Below, piece by piece: positions 53,457 through 64,000 of a stretch of DNA of 64,000 bases. This stretch comes from Zelopaecilomyces penicillatus. Taxonomy: Eukaryota > Ascomycota > Sordariomycetes > Hypocreales > Pseudodiploosporaceae. A program made the position numbers and the translations under genes. A model generated the notes under the pieces. The model ran no database searches. It was not told the origin of the DNA and saw only the letters and a program-made list of their open reading frames with translations. The DNA is taken from assembly GCA_005765155.1 (NCBI GenBank), contig VCCP01000006.1, forward strand, positions 694,501 through 758,500, read 5' to 3'. The first letter of the stretch is position 1; each line of letters starts with the position of its first letter.

Positions 53457-56400
53457 CAGGCGAGGGGTGGTGGTGAACCATGCACGGCTGTGCTGGGCCT
53501 GTGTGTCTGTAATATTCTGGGGAAACCTGGAAGAGCCGGCAAAGCGGGGGGAGGTGAGGAGAACTTGTTTGGGCTGAAAAGCGATTTGCGGTTGGAAGTT
53601 CCGGCAATGGCTATTGGGCAGACTGAGCATTATCGAGGGTTTGCTAATGCAGCCACTTCCGTGGGTGGTTCAAGCGTCTTGTGAAAGTCGAACAGGTATT
53701 GATGATGATGATATTTAGATGCCAGTGCGTGCATCTTATCGCCGTTTCGTGATGGTGATGGTGAGAGTGATGAGCTTCCAAAAAGAAGAAAACACCATCA
53801 AACCAACAAAGCACCAAAGCACCATCACCAAACCCTTACAAATACAAACACACCGTTTCAACAGACTGGCCGTTTTGTGGTTCGAGCTGTGTGATGCAAC
53901 GTTATTCCCAGGTGAGACAGACTGCACAAGTTCCAGCGGCTCTGCCTGGTTCATCACACACACACACACATTCTCATAGCCGCCCGATTTTTTGGGATGG
54001 GAAAGACATTGAACCCTTGATACTACCAAAGCATCAGCGGGATTGACAAGACCATGAAGCTGAACATTGGCATTTGTAAACTACGAATTTTCCATTTTGC
54101 CCAGCGGGTAAAATGAAGGTGCTATTTGGTAAAAGTATTCATTATTAGTTAGGCGTGTCTTGTTTTTGTTGCTTCTTCTATAGGCAAGAAGGAAAATTAT
54201 GCGATGCTAGAGCAGTCAGCTTATTCTGTTTCCAACAATCTTCCACCCAACCTCATTCATTAGTGCGTCAGACATCTTTCCGTTGAATCTGGTGATGGGG
54301 GGGACGGGACGTTTTTTTATCACACAAGTGTGGTGAGTGAGGTTGGTCCATCATGAGAGGGCTACCTACACTGGGACTACTACTTGTCGGAATCGACCGA
54401 GTTTACTGGTGTTCTTTCATCCATCGTTGCTTTTTTGGGGGTGTCCTTCTTCACAGTTTACAATCAAGTTCAGCTGCTCTTGTTGCTTCGTTTTTCTTGG
54501 CTGCCTCTCTCCATTGGTGGGGGGGGGGGGTTGCTACCCTGGATTTCGTGCATGATGTGAGAAGAAAGTACTCCATAATACTGCGGCAGTTGTGGAAGTA
54601 CTGGTGGTATGGGCTTTGGAATTCAAACTTGAGCTTATTTTTCCCGTGCCCTACTCTATTACCTCGTGTACAAAACGATATGGCCAGTTAATCCGAATGG
54701 TGACTATAGAGTCAAGGGTAAGCTCATCACTTAATAAACGGCGGCAAAGCGCGCAAACAATCAATGTGCCGAAAGTTGACAAAATGCAAGTACCCTCCCT
54801 ACTGGACCCGTTGTTGCAACGATTTTCAGGCTTCCATGTTTTTCAGCAGTGCAGGCTCTCTGGTGCTCCAGTTGCTATTAAAAGGCACCCAACGAACAGT
54901 AGGTGGGGGTTTGTACCTAGAAGGTAGTACTAACTATAGGTCGCTGCAGCCCTTATCACAGCAGCAATCACAGTGCTTCGTCCTGCTATGGCGGATCGGG
55001 TTTCAGCGACGAACGAAAAATCAGTCAGCCAGTTTTTGCCGCCGGACTGAAGTCAAAGTTACGGCAAATGTATTGCTGCTATGGCGCGGCGTACCGGTAA
55101 CTGTGATGAGAACTTCCAGTTTTGCTTCCAGGCTACATCAGTACCTACATGCATGTTTCTTTTCATGTTTTCGTTGTCCGGAATCCGGAACCCCACGAGT
55201 TAAACCTGGCCTTTCCTTCGCTTGCTGCAAGCTACGAAGATTGTATACAGTACCTGCACGATTATGCCTTGGACTTCCCAGCTACAAAATTGATATCAAG
55301 ACATAGGTTCTGTTTGTTTCCCAATATGCCTCCATGCTTGCCTGTCTCAAGCACGAATAAAGTACAAAGTCTTTCCCTGTTGGGCTCCCTCGGCCGCCGC
55401 GATGTAAAGCACACTTTTAGTGTTTGTCCGCCACAATATTCAACACGACCTCGGCGAAGTTGTTGGTTGGGGTTGTTGGTGGCTATAGTGCAACCTGCCT
55501 GAGTCAGAAAAAATGTGAGAGTCTGAGAGACACATGCCCTTCCAGACACTAATAATGAAAATGCATGACAATAATCAGAGAAACATAGATGATCAACGAT
55601 TTTTATTCCTAAAGTACCTTTGACCAAAATGCTGTCCTACATGGGCTAATTTTCGCTCTCGGGAGACATCTAAAAATGGAATACTTGATTGTCATAATAT
55701 TAGAAATATAGAGTCTCAATATCCAGGATGCAGGCATTACCGCCGATAGCCAGCATCCAAAGCCAGCAGCCATTCTCCATGTTTCGAGGTGAGACTCCCC
55801 AACACGTGCAGTTCATCCGTGCAGCATGACGTGGTGATTATGGAGTACCCGACTGGGTTATCGGGTATAGAGTACGGAGAAACTGGCGGCACATGATAGG
55901 TGATCATATGTATCTATACCTGTGTCCTGTCAAATGAACCCAACCTCCGAACTTCCAGCTTGTGTTGGTACCGGAAGAGGTCATGGCAAGGGTGGCGGCA
56001 CCACAACGGAGCCAGCAATGCTGTTGCTTGGGCAGGCAACGCACAGCTCCACTGTGATCACTGTGATGGAATCTGTGCAAACCCGTGGCCGGCGGCTGCT
56101 CACGATGAAGGTTATCCAGAAGTCGTTGAACAGTCCGCGAACGATTCCATTCGGTGTGGGATTTGACGGGTTTGCTGTGCTTACCCATCACGGGGGCGAA
56201 TAGGGTACCAAATTGTCTGAGGTACTGAGGTACGTACCTCTTGCCTTACGGTGTAGAGTACCCGGTACTTTGCCTGGCCGCAATGCCCGCTGAAAACAAC
56301 CCCTAAAGCCCTGAAGTGGTACTTAACGGTCTAGCTGGGGGCTCAGTCATGCCCTGGGACTCGACGCTAAAGACTGAGCCGATGCAGGCTATAGGCCATC

Positions 56401-57051
56401 GGTTGCTAATACTGGAGCCTTTCCAGGCCACTCACACTGGTTCCCCGTCGCTGAAGGCGCCCAAAGGCCGGGCCCACCGGGAAACTTGGAGCAGCCCACA
56501 CCTTCCCAAGCCGTAGCACAGCCAGTGCCGCCGAAGGCAGTCGCCAGTGGCTCCCCCCTTCCCTTCCCTTCCCTTCCCCCAAGCCTGCCTGCCAGCCTCT
56601 GCAGACCCGCTCAGGCCTTGAAAACACCCACTCGCCATATCCACCCTCTTCCCCGTCTCGTCACACCACAAAAGGAGACACAACCCGAAATCAACGGCCG
56701 CCGGACACGCCGCCTTCCGTCCTCCGCCTCTCTGTCTGTCCGCAACTTGCCCTTTGGTCCTTGATCTTCTTGTGGCTGTTGATATTTTCTGCTCGCAGAA
56801 ACTCTTGCTGTCTCCCTGTTTCTGATTCTTTGCCACGGCGCCGCCACTCACAGCAGCCGCGCTGCTGACGCGCGACTCGCTGGCCTCGTCCAACCCTCGT
56901 CAGAATCAAGCGCACACAACATATCCGAATCTGCGATCGCTTTCCCGACAGGATTTTCTTCGTTACGGCACTCTGTTGAACTCAATATAAATCTCGCCGC
57001 CGTGTTGCCATCTTCGAACATCGTCCTTCGGGGCGCTTTTTTCTCGACGGC

Positions 57052-60000
57052 ATGACGACCTCACCTTCACCAACCGCCCATCAGGCCCTCGAGCCTCGAC
57101 GACCCAAGAGCAGCAGCCAAACACAGACGGTATCCGTCAATTTCGCTGACGCTGCTGCCTCCCAGAATGGTGGCCGTCGCTTTCAACTTCAGGTCAGCGA
57201 ATGTGTTGAGACCAAGACCATCACCACAACGACTCGCCTCACTCGCAAATTCCCCCGGGTCTTCGTTCGGGACCCCGCCCCACTCACGAGTCTCGACGCC
57301 AAGGAATATCCCCTCGCCATGAAGCCTACGCCACCGGAACTTGTCGAGTTTTCGTATTCTATGGCTGCCGAAGAAGAGAAAGAGGATGATTATGATGATG
57401 AGACTGATGAGCTTTCTGCCGTCCAACCGGTTAGTTGGTTCCAACTCTGTTCCTGACAGAGTCAACATGCATATCCCCCATTTTCACATCCACCTCCATC
57501 AACCTAATACACACACTTTGTTTACTAATATGATGCATGAATATAGGAAAAGAGAATCTCAAGCTCCAGATTGACGCCGAATCTTGTGAAACAGGAAACA
57601 TCCGCCGACGAGTCGCCCACATTACTTCGCACAACACGTCAAACTTCCCGCTCACCGACAGAGGCCTATTCTTGCCGAAATCATCATGACCGATCCGCCC
57701 TCTCGGAGTCCCCTACTTCAATATCACCAGCATGCAGACTGGCGAGAGTCCGGGCGTCAGCATTACGTGATGTAACCGACAAGTTGCGTCGATCGATTGT
57801 ACATGGAGGTCGTGGTGGGAGTGGCAGCACCATCGTTCGCGAGGTCAGTGACAGAGCAAGTCGTGGGCTCGCAACTGGCTGTCTCGCCACTCCAGACACA
57901 ACTGAGTCTGCCGAGCCATCTCAAAGACGGGCCGCACGCCCTGATTACTTCCATAATACCCCAGAAGCGGTAACCAGCAGGTCAAAGTCTCCTCCATATG
58001 AAGTCTCCAGCCCAGCAGGCAGTGACTCTCATACGATATTTAGCAGCACTGTGGCCACCCCACCCATCACAGATGCCGATGCTGAACCCTTTGCCGATGC
58101 CGACGAGTCTTTACAACAAGCCATGCGAGCAGTGCAACACAGACCTAGTATTGATATTGTCGCTGCCCAGGATGCGAGTCTGCCCAGCCCAAGATTATCG
58201 CCCACCTTGGCTGCCGCCCAGCTTCATTCCGCCGAGTCTGATGATGCTGGTCAGTCCAGTTTTCAGACTGCTTTGACAGAACGGTCCCACTCCTGGATGG
58301 ATGACTCTCAAGTCACGGAAGATGGCATGGAACTTGCTACCTCCAACCGCCGATGGAATAAAGCACGAGTCGGCGCCGCTGATGGAAGTCCTGTCGTCGT
58401 TGACACTCAAACATTGCTTGAAGCTTTCGAGTCCATGACGACCGAGATGAAGACTTTTATGATGTATCAGTTTCTCCGACGATGTCCCCGGCCCACGCTT
58501 CGTGTTGTTGCCGATGCCGTAAATCCAGCACTCAAGTGTGACTTTATCCAGCAACTACCTCTTGAGCTTAGTTACCACGTCATGTCGTACCTTGACTACC
58601 GAGACCTCAGCCGCGCAGCTCAGGTTTCCAAGCACTGGCGCAATATAGTTAACCGAAATGAGACGGGTTGGAAAGAACTGTTTGACCGAGATGGCTTCAC
58701 CTTACCCCCTGGCGAGCTTCAAAAAGCTATTGTCCAAGGTTGGGGGTGGCAAGATCCAATTGGTGTTACAGGCTTTGAGCAAGATTTGAGCATGCAAAAC
58801 CGACTGACATCATCAGAGCAGGAGCTTACGCGTGCTCTAAAACATGAAGCTGCTTCCAAGTCCAGAAGTTCAAAGCGTAAGCGCGGTTTAAACACATACA
58901 CCCCCTCCGAGCGATCCAAACGACGGGCTGGCACTCAAGATATAGCCACGTCCCGGGACGAACGCGGCCAGAACGAGGTCAAGCAGCACAAGTCTGCCGG
59001 GCCACTCTCGGCCGCTAATGCCGCCCTGACGTCGGTTCCTGACCCTCAAATTGGCCTCGCCAGCTTGCGTCAAATGCATCTGTACAAATCTCTCTACCGA
59101 CGCCATCATATGATACAGCAGAGTTGGACAAGTGGAGAGGTGAAACCAAGTCACGTAGCGTTTGCGGCACACCCCCGACATGTCATTACCTGTCTTCAGT
59201 TTGACGATGACAAAATTATCACTGGTAGTGATGACACACTCATTCATATCTACGATACCAAAACCGGCAAACTTCGCAAGAAACTTGAGGGCCATGAAGG
59301 TGGCGTGTGGGCTTTACAATACGAAGGCAATATTCTCGTATCCGGCTCAACAGACAGGTCGGTCCGAGTTTGGGACATTGAACGCGGTCTCTGTCAGCAG
59401 GTATTTTATGGACATACCAGCACCGTTCGTTGTTTGCAAATCCTCATGCCTACGGAAACTGGTAGAGATTCTCAGGGTAAGGCCATTATGCAGCCGGAGA
59501 AGCCGCTGATCATCACCGGATCAAGAGACAGCCAACTGCGTGTCTGGCGTCTTCCTGAAGTCGGCTCTAGGCGCTACATTCAGACAGGCCCTCCCGCTCA
59601 AGAGTCGGACTGCCCCTACTTTATCCGCGCCTTGCTTGGCCACGCCCATTCTGTCCGTGCCATATCTGCTCATGGTGATCTGCTGGTTAGCGGGTCCTAC
59701 GATAGCACAGTCCGAGTCTGGCGTATCAGCACAGGAGACTGCCTACATGTGTTGCATGGTCATTCCCAGAAGGTCTACTCAGTGGTTCTTGATCATGAAC
59801 GTAATCGTTGCATCTCTGGATCCATGGACTCTCTTGTCAAGATTTGGGATCTTACCACAGGGGCATGCATCCATACGCTCGAGGGGCATAGCTTACTTGT
59901 TGGATTATTAGACCTACGCGATGACAGATTAGTCTCCGCGGCCGCGGACTCGACGCTGCGCATCTGGGACCCCGAAACCGGCAAATGCAAGAATACACTC

Positions 60001-60397
60001 ATGGCACATACTGGCGCAATCACTTGCTTTCAACATGATGGACAGAAAGTCATCAGTGGTAGTGAGAAGACGGTGAAGATGTGGGATGTTAAAACTGGAG
60101 AGTGTGTACAAGATCTCCTGACAGATTTGAGTGGTGTATGGCAAGTCAAGTTTGATGGAAGACGCTGTGTCGCTGCTGTACAGCGAGATAATTTGACTTA
60201 TGTCGAGGTCAGTGCTCCCTCCCCCTTTCTCTCCCCTTTGTTTCAATACTGGCAAATACTGGACGCTTTTACTGACAACTGATTTACAGATTCTTGATTT
60301 TGGCGCTGTTCGAGATGGACAAGCACCTGAGGAGCTTGGACGGCGGATTCTTCTTAACGAAGCAGAAGTCCGAGCCATGATTGAAGAAGAAGTATGA
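57052..60397 (+). CDS. CDC4: Cdc4-type F-box/WD40 substrate receptor of SCF ubiquitin ligase
   Basis: Three exons, 57052-57429, 57547-60207 and 60290-60397, give 1048 residues; introns of 117 and 82 bp are phase 0. The first 410 residues are disordered and Ser/Thr-rich. A dimerisation helix follows at about 415-440 (LLEAFESMTTEMKTFMMYQF), then the F-box at about 462-500 (LPLELSYHVMSYLDYRDLSR) with WKELF, which docks Skp1. A basic linker (KSRSSKRKRG) provides a nuclear signal. Eight WD40 blades occupy about 664-1015, with Cdc4 hallmarks such as EGHEGGVWALQY, VSGSTDRSVRVWDI, VSGSYDSTVRVWRI and CISGSMDSLVKIWDL. Arg residues in these blades are placed to bind phosphodegrons. The extreme C-terminus (VEILDFGAVRD) matches Cdc4. 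In yeast it targets Sic1, Gcn4 and others for ubiquitination. It is distinct from the sulphur regulator Met30/SconB. Very secure. Confidence 0.96.
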
Positions 60398-63300
60398 AGA
60401 TTTGAATCGAATGAAGCTTGGCAACACACAACATACGAAGATGAAAGGAATAAGAATGCATACAAAAACAGGCATTTGGTACGGTACTGGTACTCGCATG
60501 GTTAGGGCGATACGACGCTGCCCGTGGCGTTTTTTTTTTATTTTGTCGTGGTTTATCATTGACAGCGCTTGACATCTGTCAGCATGGGTCTTTTTTGTTT
60601 GGGAGGGAGGGGTTTCAAGACAAGGCGTCGGCTGCATTCCATTTTTTGGTCGGACATTCATATATCATTCTGCATGGAACAACATGTTTTTTCTGATCAG
60701 GGACAGGCAAGATTCTCAAAGGTGTGGGTTGAAAATATATGTACGAGAGTGGTCTTTGTGTTGGCGGAAGAACAAAGGCCGGAGAGCCTCCTATGTCATG
60801 CATGATTGGAGGTTATTGGTCATAATTTATCATATTGCTTGGAAGGACTGGGTTATAATGGTATTAGCCGTGCTTCGAAATAAGATTACGGTTACGTGAA
60901 AGATGATGTGCTTTGTTGATGAGCCTGTGATGTAATGGTCTTAGAAATTGTTGGTGCTTATGATGATTGTTCGACTTGTTGGATCGATCTGATGCCGTTC
61001 AACTGGGCGACAAACCATAGTTATCTCCCCAGACCTCTAGTATGATGCCAAGAATCGTGTCTGTCGCCACCACCGTCTCTCATGAAGAGTCGACAGCGTG
61101 AAAGCGGTGATTGCGATGGTGCTATGATTGCATAGATATGGCGTCTCGTCCTCATCAGTACTAGCGATTTGTAGCGCAATAGGGTCTTGGTTCTAGCTAC
61201 AAGATCCTGATGCCAGCATAAGTTAGCATCGCAGTGGGCAAAGCTGGAGCTCTTGGGCTAGGTAGATTTATTCATGTTGAATGCTCTGGTAACTTCTATT
61301 TTCCCTCTAGGATACCTACTGCAAGTTGTCCTCGCTTACAACTCTATTGTAGCCACGCAGAGCTTCAAGTCTGACAGTATTTACGTTAGACCTTTCAGTC
61401 TTGTAGATTTGTTATGCTTTGCTGCTAGATTACCCTATAAAGGCCACGAAAATAAGAGCATGGATTGTAGTATATTATGTTACAGCCGCATTGATAAAAT
61501 CTACCAGTAGGTGACGGACAATACGGTGGGTAACGGTAACAGGGTACTTGATGTACCGAGGTCAACGCTGAAGGGGAAACACAGTAGGACGCTACGTTTT
61601 TGTAACTCAGTTATACCTTTGGCAGTGAATTGTTGATGAACAACTGATATGTTGCAGTATTCTGCAATCTGGTGATCTTCGTGATCTTTGGGTGCCATTG
61701 CTTTGTTGTGTAAGTTATTTTGTGTGTTGCTGGAGTGGAGCTCGGATTCCCCTCGTTTTTCTTTTGACAAGAACCAAAAGTAGCGTGGAGGATCCCAGGA
61801 GAGGTATGTTTTTGGAGTGGGGGTCGAGACGTTGTATCGTTGTCGTTCGCAGTACGTATGTTTCGACAGGGTGAGGCCAATGACTAGTTGTGTCACAAAT
61901 TAGCATTGGAAATTCACACTAGATGATGAATTGTATGCTTCTTCCTTACCAGTAGGAAGACAACTGTCAGCTACTCATAAACTGTTCTGGTCAACCTCAT
62001 CAACATTTGCCAACACAACAAACCTGTAGTTCGTAATGTTGGCTCTTTACTCACAAGATGTAGAGCCAGAATACTCACCTAGTTAAGATTCATGTTGTAT
62101 TCTGTGGTTCCTACTTGCATTCTGTGATACTAAGCACACTTCTCAAAAACAGTGGCAATGAAGTTTGGAGTTTATGCTCTTGTCAGGGACGACTTTTGAT
62201 TCAATTGCCGTCCTCACGCCATCGTAACCCTGGTAGCAAAAACAAGAGTTATCTCTGGTCTTTGAAAGCACTGCATAGGGTAGCAATAGAGAATGGTAGA
62301 GGCTGTGAACCTTACCTTCCAAATGCCAAGGTTTTGAACTTTGGAGCTAAGAATAGAAATGTCAATATCGTTAGAGCCAGACTGTTTTACTGACCTCTGA
62401 CATAACTACATAATTTCTAACACGACAAATTGACAGCAAGAATGTGTAAAATATCTTCATGGAGAAGATGAGAAACCTAATTGCCATTGATGTAGCTTCG
62501 AGAAAGTGTGTAACACAGTTCCATGAGTGCTTGCTTGATGAAGACGCTGAAGACAGACAAGCACTGCCAATTCATGTGCTGCTATATTTTCAAAAGACAC
62601 AAAAAGACACAGGTAAGACCATTTCAAATGTGACTCGATCCAGGCGTTCGTAGCAACAGAAATACAAAACTCATATATAAGAAGTTGCCCCAGGTTAGGG
62701 TTGGACGTCCAGGGGGTTAGGGTCTAGGGATACAAACCCTCTGAGGGCTTCTGAGCAGAGCTCCTGGCTCTTGCATTGCTTGTTAGTGCCTGGGGAAGTG
62801 CCTATTCTGGGAATATCAACTCAGAGGCCCAACCCATAGTCTTTCCACTAAGACTTGGGTCGTCAATGGTGCTTTACTTGGATGATGGGTTCATTGTGTA
62901 AGTGCTATTTTGAGCAACACATCGTGATGATGGGCTTGAAAAAAGTATCCTTGATGGGATACCAATTTGACACTCACAATGCCATCTCATGTAGTGCAGA
63001 TTAACTGCAGGGCAGTCAGGCACAGTGGTTGTCTGAGCTGACAACTGAGGAGCCAGTGGCCGTGCAACCCTGATACCAACAACATTCAACCCTCCTTCCA
63101 TCACCGATTCTCGTGTGTGAAAGCCCCCATTTCCTATTATAGTTAGTTAGTGCTTATGGCTCTATAACTTGTCGAAATGGCCAGTGTTTGTTCGTTCGAT
63201 GTGGTCGAATCACATGTAGTTGTCGTAATTCGGCTCGATGTATAATGTCGGGTAAGTTCGTCTAGTCTTTCGAGATGCGTTAGTGAGCTCGGCCTGTACC

Positions 63301-64000
63301 AAACATCTAGTCAGCTTGAGACTTTTGGTAAGAATATATCCATGAATTAGAAATTCTTTCTTGGAATTTGATCCCGACTTGGAGGGATCGTCATAAGAAT
63401 CTTGAAGACAACCCCTGAAGTTGTGAAACTTCATCAACATTTTTGGCTAACCTGTGCAAACATGGTTATGGAAATGCCTTCTTCATTCAAGAAAGTCATT
63501 TCATCGTGCACACAGGTTGACTCTAGAGTTGAAGCTGCTATCCGATTGTGATGCTTTCAATATTGCCTGGTTCGTAGGGAAAGACTGTACCGGACGCACG
63601 AAAGCTTGGGTGTCATGACCTCGCGCTTTTCATGCTGGATGGTGTCAACAGACAGAGAAAAAAGCATGAAAACATACTCTGTGGGTTTTTCATGGTAAAT
63701 AATGCGTGTATGATGTGCTCATGATGTTATTTTAGTTCAATATAGTAAAGATGATGCCAAAGAAAGAGAGTAAAAAGCTGGACAAAAAGCATGCCATCCG
63801 CCATGCCAGTTCACCATCACTTTAGAAATGGATTAACAGAAAAAGAGTTGCATCAGATTTAAACAAAACATTATTACTACTATTATTGTCCGCTTTTCAT
63901 CGGATTCCCGCAGATTGTTTGGTGTTTGTGGGTTGTTTGCATGCAGGCGAGATTTGTCAACGTGCAGGGACTTCGTACTTTTTTTTTTGGGCCAGCACAT
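60398..64000. other. 3.6-kb region without recognised gene
   Basis: This is AT-rich DNA downstream of CDC4 with only short frames (no more than about 130 codons) lacking motifs. Isolated TTAGGG words near 62695-62725 are not a telomere array. A gene with its body beyond the right edge cannot be excluded. Confidence 0.5.

Larger units (their letters stand above)
52616..57051. other. 4.4-kb gene-poor region upstream of CDC4, rich in poly-G tracts
   Basis: This stretch holds three G runs of 10-13 bases (53306-53315, 53444-53456, 54519-54530), a perfect 24-bp palindrome (53152-53175) and a (CA) repeat at about 53953-53965. Frames here are short and Gly- or Pro-rich through the homopolymers and are not credible genes. 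The last part presumably includes a long CDC4 promoter and leader. Confidence 0.5.

Noticed and set aside
53250..53684. Gly-rich 144-codon frame
   Set aside because: It is created by poly-G tracts; no conserved motif and composition driven by homopolymers.
61145..61175. CTGATGAG on the minus strand resembling a hammerhead ribozyme core
   Set aside because: No matching GAAA segment or flanking stems were found, so it is a chance match.
62694..62730. TTAGGG words resembling telomeric repeats
   Set aside because: Only two dispersed copies with unrelated sequence between them; not a telomere or an interstitial array.

Overview
The window looks like nuclear DNA of a filamentous ascomycete, most likely a sordariomycete. 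Most genes are split by introns of about 50-90 bp with GT...AG ends and CTAAC/CTGAC-type branch sequences. The protein set (fungalysin, Pir-type wall protein, PhiA-like wall protein, modin-like membrane protein) is typical of Pezizomycotina. I cannot name the species. No bacterial, viral or intact transposon sequence was recognised.

Layout, left to right. (1) 0-4 kb, all on the minus strand: a dienelactone hydrolase cut by the window edge, a U1-type zinc-finger splicing-factor-like protein, and a secreted, GPI-anchored Pir-type wall protein. (2) 3.7-11.4 kb: 7.6 kb with no convincing gene, ending in the promoter of an M36 fungalysin metalloprotease (11.4-13.5 kb). (3) 14-20 kb: a compact housekeeping block with GPI16 (GPI transamidase) divergent from LUC7 (U1 snRNP), then an RGG-rich putative RNA-binding protein and a nucleoside 2-deoxyribosyltransferase-like protein. 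(4) 21-30 kb: a small SANT/Myb-like basic protein, a full-length LacZ-type GH2 beta-galactosidase and a PhiA-like wall protein. (5) 31.7-34.5 kb: DUG2, the WD40 plus M20-peptidase subunit of glutathione degradation. (6) 35.6-47 kb: a run of metabolic genes comprising an extended short-chain reductase, a DUF4185 propeller protein, a seven-exon isopropylmalate dehydrogenase, an intron-containing tRNA-Gly(GCC), a thioesterase-superfamily protein and a COMT-type O-methyltransferase. (7) 50.4-52.6 kb: a modin-like single-pass membrane protein. (8) 57-60.4 kb: CDC4, the F-box/WD40 substrate receptor of SCF, preceded by 4.4 kb of gene-free DNA rich in poly-G tracts. (9) 60.4-64 kb: no gene recognised.

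Most genes are independent housekeeping or secreted functions. Two share the theme of early splicing (U1-type zinc finger, LUC7). Three concern the cell surface or GPI anchoring (Pir/GPI protein, GPI16, PhiA-like). The 35.6-47 kb run could be a small metabolite-tailoring locus, but it contains no backbone synthase, so this remains a hypothesis. Exon boundaries were set by hand from splice sites, reading-frame phase and remembered family sequences; no database search or transcript data was available.
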